A DNA stretch of 9,467 nucleotides from Candidatus Harrisonbacteria bacterium (lineage in GTDB: Bacteria; Patescibacteriota; Minisyncoccia; UBA6257; 1-14-0-10-44-23): assembly GCA_023244975.1 (NCBI GenBank), contig JAHFLG010000036.1, forward strand, positions 1-9,467, in the 5' to 3' direction. This document shows, piece after piece, positions 6,826-9,467 of the stretch; positions within the stretch are counted from its first letter, which is position 1, and each line of letters begins with the position of its first letter. Position numbers and translations under genes: made by a program. The notes under the pieces were generated by a model. That model ran no database searches. It was not told the DNA's origin and worked only from the letters and a program-made list of their open reading frames with translations.

Positions 6826-7473
6826 ATGAAATTTGATATTCTGACAATTTTTCCGGAGATGTTCGATTCCTATGTGAACGAGTCGATTTTAAAGCGCGCC
6901 CAGGAGAAAAAATTAATTTCTATTAAAGCGCACAACATCCGCGCCTATACGAAAGACAAGCACCGCAAAGTTGATGATCGGCCGTTTGGCGGGGGAGCTG
7001 GCATGGTGATGATGTTTCAACCGATTGCCGATGCAGTCGCGAAGATTAGAAAACAGAAGCTAGGTAACAGAAAAAAGAGAAAGACGCGGGTTATTTTATT
7101 TTCTACGCGTGGGAGAACCTTTGACGCAAAGGCTGCTCAGCGTTTAGCCAAATACGACCAGCTGATTTTTATCTGCGGCCGATATGAAGGCGTGGATGAG
7201 CGCGTAGCAGACGCGATTGCTGACGAAGAAATTTCAATAGGGGATTTTGTACTCACCGGCGGCGAGCTGCCGGCCATGGTGGTCATTGATTCGGTGTCGC
7301 GCCAGATTCCGGGCGTCCTCGGCAAGGCGGAATCTTTAGAAGAAGAACAGGGATCGTATAAAACCTACACCCGTCCGGAAGTTATTGTCTGGAATAAAAA
7401 GAAGTTCAAAGTTCCAAAAGTTTTAACCGAGGGAAACCATAAAAAAATACAGGAGTGGAGAAGTTCAAATTGA
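6826..7473 (+). CDS. trmD: tRNA (guanine-N1-)-methyltransferase
   Basis: TrmD methylates G37 of tRNAs using S-adenosylmethionine and prevents frameshifting. I start at ATG 6826 (M-K-F-D-I-L-T-I-F-P-E-M-F), the family N-terminus; an in-frame TTG at 6799 lies inside the toxin gene. Knot-fold SAM motifs are present: G-G-G-A-G-M-V at 55-61, G-R-Y-E-G-V-D-E-R at 118-126, S-I-G-D-F-V-L-T-G-G-E at 137-147, then R159-Q-I-P-G-V-L-G, Y-T-R-P-E-V, and the closing G-N-H-K-K-I-Q-E-W-R. At 215 residues it is shorter than the usual 230-255, ending just after W-R. The linker between I-P-G-V-L-G and Y-T-R-P is about five residues shorter than in E. coli, and the position of catalytic Asp169 appears to be Glu174. 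The only neighbour seen from the usual operon is khpA/rpsP; rimM and rplS are absent here. Confidence 0.95.
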   Translation: MKFDILTIFPEMFDSYVNESILKRAQEKKLISIKAHNIRAYTKDKHRKVDDRPFGGGAGMVMMFQPIADAVAKIRKQKLGNRKKRKTRVILFSTRGRTFDAKAAQRLAKYDQLIFICGRYEGVDERVADAIADEEISIGDFVLTGGELPAMVVIDSVSRQIPGVLGKAESLEEEQGSYKTYTRPEVIVWNKKKFKVPKVLTEGNHKKIQEWRSSN

Positions 7474-7497
7474 CTTTTACGAGGAATTAGGTATAAT
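7470..7497 (+). promoter_or_regulatory. Promoter overlapping the trmD stop, TTGACT-16-TATAAT
   Basis: TTGACT (7470-7475) contains the trmD TGA stop codon. TATAAT (7492-7497) follows after 16 nt. The predicted start is near 7504, giving a leader of about 180 nt to the next gene at 7686. That leader holds the composite palindrome and two further hairpins. It is the only good candidate promoter for the 280-aa gene. Confidence 0.6.
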
Positions 7498-7525
7498 AAT
7501 ATTTAGTTTTTTAAAAATAAAAAGT

Positions 7526-7603
7526 CAAGAAAGCAAGAGTTTTGTGGATCATGTCATTCCCGCGTAGGCGGGAATCTAGGTCTTCATAACCCTTGCTTTC
7601 TTG
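7526..7603. repeat. 78-nt composite inverted repeat at the island's left border
   Basis: The outer arms 7526-7544 and 7585-7603 match at 17 of 19 positions, including a perfect 12-bp CAAGAAAGCAAG/CTTGCTTTCTTG. Nested inside is the ATTCCCGC/GCGGGAAT palindrome (7553-7579). The whole could fold into one long hairpin in the RNA from the 7470 promoter. There is no T-tract after the outer arm, so a standard terminator is unlikely. Confidence 0.7.
7553..7579 (+). repeat. Intergenic palindrome, copy A (core ATTCCCGC-GTAG-GCGGGAAT)
   Basis: This belongs to a widespread class of bacterial intergenic palindromes reading GTCATTCCCGC, a 4-nt loop, then GCGGGAATC-x-AG. Their reverse reading often yields the tell-tale peptide I-P-A-K-A-G-I. 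A second copy lies at 9167-9193 in the opposite orientation. Such repeats are usually multicopy and non-coding. Confidence 0.75.
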
Positions 7604-7604
7604 T

Positions 7605-7668
7605 CAGTCGACATTGGGGCCGACTGGGGATTGCCGGGAGGGACAAAGACTGCGGCTTAAAACCGCAG
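7605..7668 (+). promoter_or_regulatory. Two hairpins in the leader of the 280-aa gene
   Basis: CAGTCG (7605-7610) pairs with CGACTG (7621-7626) across a 10-nt loop, and CTGCGG (7650-7655) pairs with CCGCAG (7663-7668) across a 7-nt A-rich loop. The second ends 3 nt before the AGGAG ribosome-binding site, so it could affect initiation. Not recognised as a known riboswitch. Confidence 0.4.
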
Positions 7669-7685
7669 CACAGGAGACTCTGCCT

Positions 7686-8528
7686 ATGCGAAGGAGAGTT
7701 GCACTGGCGTTTGGGGGGTCGGACGTTGCAACGGCCGCCATCGAGGGTTTCGATCTCAACACTGACGAGGTTCCGGAGGGAGCCGAGCAGGAGGTCGAGG
7801 CGGTCGCGCGCGGGTTCTGGGAAGCTGGGGTGAAGCGTTCGCCTGGCAACCCGAACGAGGTTCTGGAGCACAGGAAGACGCGGGCGAGGCCGCTCAACGT
7901 GATCAGGGAGCAGCTTCGTGACGCGGCGGAGTCGCTCACTCGTCATCAGTTCCGCCTCACCGTCGAGGCGATCTGTTCGGACGATGAGGCCTCGAAGTTC
8001 CACAAGGCGATCGGGGAGTACGCCGAGCGTCTCCTCGCGGAGATGAAGGCCAAGCGCGAGAAGCGCTCGCGACGCAAGTTGCGACTGAAGGCGCTCGAGG
8101 CCCGGCAGGAGCGGTTCGTTCGCCATCGTTACGACGAACGAGTCAATCCGGTACACCTCGTTCCGGAGACGAAGATCGGTCTGACGCAAACCGTCCTCGC
8201 GGACGGCTGCGCTGACTGCGAGGCGTGTCTGATGCGGCACGAACTGACGAAGGTCTGTGTCGCTTGGTCGGGATTCAACGTCCTTCAAGCGAAGGACGAC
8301 AACAGGATCTTCCTCGTCGACCAGCCGGTCGTCGATGACGGCGACGACGAGCCGGAGTTCGAGCCCCGACCGAGGACGACGCGGCGGAATCACTACCGCG
8401 CCTACGTCCGGCATCGTCTCTACCTCGAGACGTGCGCCGAGAACGCAGCACGCCGGCGCGAGCCCGAGCCCGTCGTCGGCGAGCCGAAGACGGCCAGGCT
8501 CTACCGGCTCGGCAAGTTCGCCGTCTAG
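7686..8528 (+). CDS. Unrecognised 280-aa basic, helix-rich protein with a Cys cluster
   Basis: I do not recognise this protein. ATG 7686 is preceded by AGGAG at 7672-7676 (9-nt spacing), which is why I prefer it to an upstream TTG at 7593. Third codon positions are overwhelmingly G or C, indicating genuine coding on this strand; a long antisense frame is its mirror. Visible features: an acidic N-terminal region (E-V-P-E-G-A-E-Q-E-V-E), a Lys/Arg/Glu-rich probable helix or coiled coil at roughly 118-150, a C-x2-C-x2-C cluster at C175, C178 and C181 with H185 and C191 close by (possible metal site), an Asp-rich stretch (D-D-G-D-D-E) and an Arg-rich C-terminal third. There is no signal peptide or membrane segment, so it is probably cytoplasmic. 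Codon use differs strongly from flanking genes, suggesting transfer. It is followed by a hairpin cluster. Function unknown. Confidence 0.7.
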   Translation: MRRRVALAFGGSDVATAAIEGFDLNTDEVPEGAEQEVEAVARGFWEAGVKRSPGNPNEVLEHRKTRARPLNVIREQLRDAAESLTRHQFRLTVEAICSDDEASKFHKAIGEYAERLLAEMKAKREKRSRRKLRLKALEARQERFVRHRYDERVNPVHLVPETKIGLTQTVLADGCADCEACLMRHELTKVCVAWSGFNVLQAKDDNRIFLVDQPVVDDGDDEPEFEPRPRTTRRNHYRAYVRHRLYLETCAENAARRREPEPVVGEPKTARLYRLGKFAV

Positions 8529-8543
8529 GGGGACGGCACACTA

Positions 8544-8626
8544 CGCGCCATGGTGGCGCGAACCAGTCCAGGTGGGTGAACCTGGTTCTAGGGCCGTGGG
8601 GAGTAGAAGACTACTACCCACGGCCC
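8544..8626 (+). ncRNA. Cluster of three strong hairpins after the 280-aa gene
   Basis: Hairpin 1: CGCGCCA 8544-8550 with TGGCGCG 8554-8560, 3-nt loop. Hairpin 2: CCAGGT 8568-8573 with ACCTGG 8580-8585; AACCAG 8561-8566 with CTGGTT 8582-8587 is a competing pairing. Hairpin 3: GGGCCGTGGG 8591-8600 with CCCACGGCCC 8617-8626, continued by AGTAG/CTACT and an AAGA loop. No T-tract follows, so this is not a standard terminator. It may be a 3'-UTR structure, a processed small RNA or part of a mobile-element end. It lacks a tRNA cloverleaf. Confidence 0.5.
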
Positions 8627-8646
8627 GCATCACAAGAAAATTTTAT

Positions 8647-8686
8647 CCCTCTTGTTATCATGTACTAGTACGCTATAACATGAGGG
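8647..8686. repeat. 40-bp centred dyad between the two island genes
   Basis: The arms CCCTCTTGTTAT (8647-8658) and ATAACATGAGGG (8675-8686) match at 11 of 12 positions and share an exact centre with the perfect 10-bp palindrome GTACTAGTAC (8662-8671). The double symmetry suits a dimer- or tetramer-binding operator, or a cruciform. A weaker promoter-like pair, TTGTTA (8652) and TATAAC (8674), falls within the arms. The stronger promoter begins 6 bp downstream. Confidence 0.55.
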
Positions 8687-8692
8687 CTAACA

Positions 8693-8720
8693 TTGACTGA
8701 CGAGCGCGTTGCAGTATTAT
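8693..8720 (+). promoter_or_regulatory. Promoter of the 63-aa gene, TTGACT-16-TATTAT
   Basis: TTGACT at 8693-8698 and TATTAT at 8715-8720 are 16 nt apart. The predicted start near 8727 gives a leader of about 75 nt, which contains a CCGTC-AACC-GACGG hairpin and two GAGGCAC-x-GTG direct repeats before the ribosome-binding site. The adjacent 40-bp dyad makes regulated expression plausible. Confidence 0.55.
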
Positions 8721-8802
8721 CGAAGTTAGTTCTTGCTCTGGTTTGATCCGTCAACCGACGGAGGCCGGAGGCACCGTGTTCTGAGGCACAGTGAGGTGAA
8801 TC

Positions 8803-8994
8803 ATGGTGAGTCCTAAGAAGGGCGGTGACAATGTCCCGCCTCCGCCATTTCGGCGGCAGGATCCGGCCAATCTGGCCATCCTCGCCCGGTCCGTTGTGAG
8901 ACGTCAACGGAGAGGGCGTCGCCACAAGGCGACGGTCAAGGAGCTCCTGGCAGAACTCCGAGGCCGGCAGGCGGCGAAGCTCGCCCCCGAATAG
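8803..8994 (+). CDS. Unrecognised 63-aa Arg-rich basic protein
   Basis: I do not recognise this protein. ATG 8803 has a good Shine-Dalgarno sequence, GAGGTG at 8793-8798, with 4-nt spacing, and its own promoter. Codons end mostly in G or C, matching the 280-aa gene and unlike trmD or rplJ. The product begins with a Lys/Gly/Pro-rich segment (P-P-P-P at 12-15), followed by A-I-L-A-R-S-V-V-R-R-Q-R-R-G-R-R-H-K and a C-terminal amphipathic helix, T-V-K-E-L-L-A-E-L-R-G-R-Q. The high Arg content suggests nucleic-acid or RNA binding, but this is inference from composition only. The stop is followed 7 nt later by an 11-bp GC hairpin. It is probably part of one acquired unit with the 280-aa gene. Confidence 0.65.
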   Translation: MVSPKKGGDNVPPPPFRRQDPANLAILARSVVRRQRRGRRHKATVKELLAELRGRQAAKLAPE

Positions 8995-9001
8995 TTCCCG
9001 T

Positions 9002-9033
9002 CCGCGCCGGCCACCGAGAGGGGGCCGGCGCGG
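9002..9033 (+). terminator. 11-bp GC hairpin after the 63-aa gene (terminator-like, no T-tract)
   Basis: CCGCGCCGGCC (9002-9012) pairs perfectly with GGCCGGCGCGG (9023-9033) across a 10-nt loop. It lies 7 nt after the stop codon and 3 nt before the rplJ -35 box. The absence of a T-tract makes a classical intrinsic terminator doubtful, but it could insulate the rplJ promoter or mark the island's right end. Confidence 0.5.
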
Positions 9034-9036
9034 GGA

Positions 9037-9065
9037 TTGACAGGAAAGCAATGCTACGGTATAGT
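9037..9065 (+). promoter_or_regulatory. rplJ promoter, TTGACA-17-TATAGT
   Basis: A consensus -35 TTGACA (9037-9042), an optimal 17-nt spacer and TATAGT (9060-9065). Transcription should start near 9072 at the beginning of the L10-type leader, giving a 5' UTR of about 129 nt. The -35 box lies inside the right-hand copy of the island's border repeat. Confidence 0.85.
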
Positions 9066-9071
9066 CTTTCT

Positions 9072-9119
9072 ACGTCCAAAGACAGATGGCTGGGAATATC
9101 CCGCAAGTCCATCCAAGGG
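9072..9119 (+). promoter_or_regulatory. Ribosomal protein L10 leader (autoregulatory mRNA element)
   Basis: CCAAAGACAGATGG followed by a paired arm and CCATCCAAGG fits the L10-binding leader, in which a kink-turn with the GACAG sequence is bound by L10 or its complex with L7/L12. Pairing seen: GATGG 9085-9089 with CCATC 9109-9113, and an inner hairpin GGGA 9092-9095 with TCCC 9099-9102. Its position directly before rplJ supports the call. The identification is from memory of the motif; a covariance search would settle it. Confidence 0.7.
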
Positions 9120-9138
9120 CAGAACCCTTTTTGTTTTT
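9115..9138 (+). terminator. Attenuator-like hairpin in the rplJ leader
   Basis: AAGGG (9115-9119) pairs with CCCTT (9125-9129) across a CAGAA loop and runs into TTTTTGTTTTT. The stem reuses the AAGG bases at the 3' side of the L10 leader, so L10 binding and terminator formation could influence each other. Attenuation by L10(L12)4 is established for the Bacillus subtilis rplJL operon. The stem is short, so efficiency is uncertain. Confidence 0.6.
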
Positions 9139-9166
9139 AGACAGAGGGATTTTTTATTAAAATTTA

Positions 9167-9193
9167 CTGGATTCCTGCCTTTGCGGGAATGAC
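9167..9193 (-). repeat. Intergenic palindrome, copy B, inverted relative to copy A
   Basis: On the reverse strand this reads GTCATTCCCGC, AAAG, GCAGGAATCCAG, nearly identical to copy A at 7553-7579. The stem ATTCCTGC/GCGGGAAT closes with one G-U pair in RNA. It lies in the rplJ 5' UTR, with its arm ending 10 nt before the start codon, so the hairpin is transcribed and might affect ribosome access. Confidence 0.75.
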
Positions 9194-9200
9194 AAGCCAA

Positions 9201-9467
9201 ATGCTTACAAAAACACAAAAGAAAGAACACGTAGCCGCAGGTGGAAAGGCGATAGCCGCTTCCAAGAGTCTTATTTTTGCCGACTTTACCGGCGCCCCGA
9301 CCAAAGATGTAAACCAGCTTAAGAGCGAGCTTCGTAAGGCTGGCGCGACCTTTAAGGTCATGAAAAAGCGTCTGCTTAAAATCGCGCTTAAAGAAGCTGG
9401 TATTTCCTATGATCCATCGACCTCCAAGGCTCCAATCGCGACTATTTTTGTGCCGGGTGACCTGACT
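9201..9467 (+). CDS. rplJ: 50S ribosomal protein L10, 3'-truncated by window edge
   Basis: The first 89 residues of L10, which forms the base of the ribosomal stalk carrying L7/L12. ATG 9201 gives M-L-T-K-T-Q-K-K-E-H-V, then the family pattern S-K-S-L-I-F-A-D-F-T-G-A, L-K-S-E-L-R-K-A-G-A-T-F-K-V-M-K-K-R-L-L-K-I-A-L. The reading frame continues past the window edge. No Shine-Dalgarno sequence is seen, in contrast to the two island genes just upstream. Its own promoter, L10 leader and attenuator-like hairpin show that it starts an operon, presumably rplJ-rplL, with autoregulation by L10. Confidence 0.93.
   Translation, partial: MLTKTQKKEHVAAGGKAIAASKSLIFADFTGAPTKDVNQLKSELRKAGATFKVMKKRLLKIALKEAGISYDPSTSKAPIATIFVPGDLT

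Larger units (their letters stand above)
7604..9034. other. GC-rich island of likely foreign origin between trmD and rplJ
   Basis: Base composition changes abruptly. Hand counts of single 60-base lines give 37/60 G+C (7741-7800) and 43/60 (8341-8400), against 22/60 in the toxin gene (6601-6660). Codons end mostly in G or C. Contents: leader hairpins, a 280-aa gene, a hairpin cluster, a short AT-rich stretch with a 40-bp dyad and a promoter, a 63-aa gene and a closing GC hairpin. The two borders carry inverted copies of TTGCTTTCyTGTCArTC (7593-7609 and 9035-9051, 15 of 17). No transposase, integrase or phage gene was recognised. An assembly chimera is the main alternative. Confidence 0.6.

Noticed and set aside
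7584..8414. Long open frame on the reverse strand opposite the 280-aa gene
   Set aside because: Its third codon positions fall on the first positions of the forward gene. Such mirror frames stay open in GC-rich coding DNA. The forward frame has stronger G/C third positions and a Shine-Dalgarno sequence.
8544..8700. Integron attC site or tRNA in the hairpin cluster
   Set aside because: I found no paired RYYYAAC/GTTRRRY core sites and no acceptor stem or cloverleaf arrangement.
7626..9039. GGGGATTG direct repeat near both island ends as a target-site duplication
   Set aside because: An 8-bp match is weak, the copies lie inside the inverted repeat on one side and partly overlap it on the other, and the flanking positions do not fit a simple insertion.
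8665..9051. Reverse-strand open frame across the 63-aa gene and dyad
   Set aside because: It runs through the promoter, dyad and hairpins, starts inside the border repeat, and lacks a ribosome-binding site.
9164..9361. Reverse-strand open frame ending in V-I-P-A-K-A-G-I-Q
   Set aside because: That peptide is the known translation artefact of the intergenic palindrome, and the frame overlaps rplJ.

Overview
The window looks like a chromosomal segment of a Candidate Phyla Radiation (Patescibacteria, probably Parcubacteria-type) bacterium. The case rests on moderately AT-rich coding sequence, very short intergenic gaps, core genes with almost no Shine-Dalgarno signals, and a secreted protein built as signal peptide, short coiled coil, peptidoglycan-binding domain and beta-rich repeats. 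The translation operon is also rearranged: rpsP-khpA-trmD with no rimM or rplS.

Left part (1-3224): three tandem paralogues. The first is cut by the window edge. They share a G-Q-x-H-G motif, a central E, an R-rich helix and a late G-x-x-H, the pattern of the TraB/ChaN/EreA/TIKI superfamily. The second and third carry N-terminal membrane-anchor or lipobox-like leaders. Next comes a 661-residue secreted surface protein (3271-5256).

Middle (5257-7473): rpsP with a near-consensus promoter that predicts a leaderless mRNA; khpA with an Ala/Ser tail; a 160-nt nested rod-like inverted repeat; a strong palindromic terminator; a Phd-like/RelE-like toxin-antitoxin pair sitting where rimM is normally found; and trmD one base after the toxin gene.

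Right part (7470-9467): a sharply GC-rich island (about 7604-9034) lies between trmD and rplJ. It holds two unrecognised genes (280 and 63 aa), each with a clear Shine-Dalgarno sequence, plus several strong hairpins and a 40-bp perfectly centred dyad. A near-consensus promoter can be placed upstream of each gene. The island is bordered by an imperfect 17-bp inverted repeat, and, further out, by oppositely oriented copies of an intergenic palindrome with the core ATTCCCGC/GCGGGAAT. After it come a consensus promoter, an L10-type autoregulatory leader, an attenuator-like hairpin and the start of rplJ, which runs off the edge.

The core translation genes and the AT-rich genes on the left agree with one host. 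The GC-rich island differs in base composition, codon use and initiation signals. It is the best candidate in this window for something undescribed, although function cannot be read from its sequence and an assembly artefact has to be excluded.
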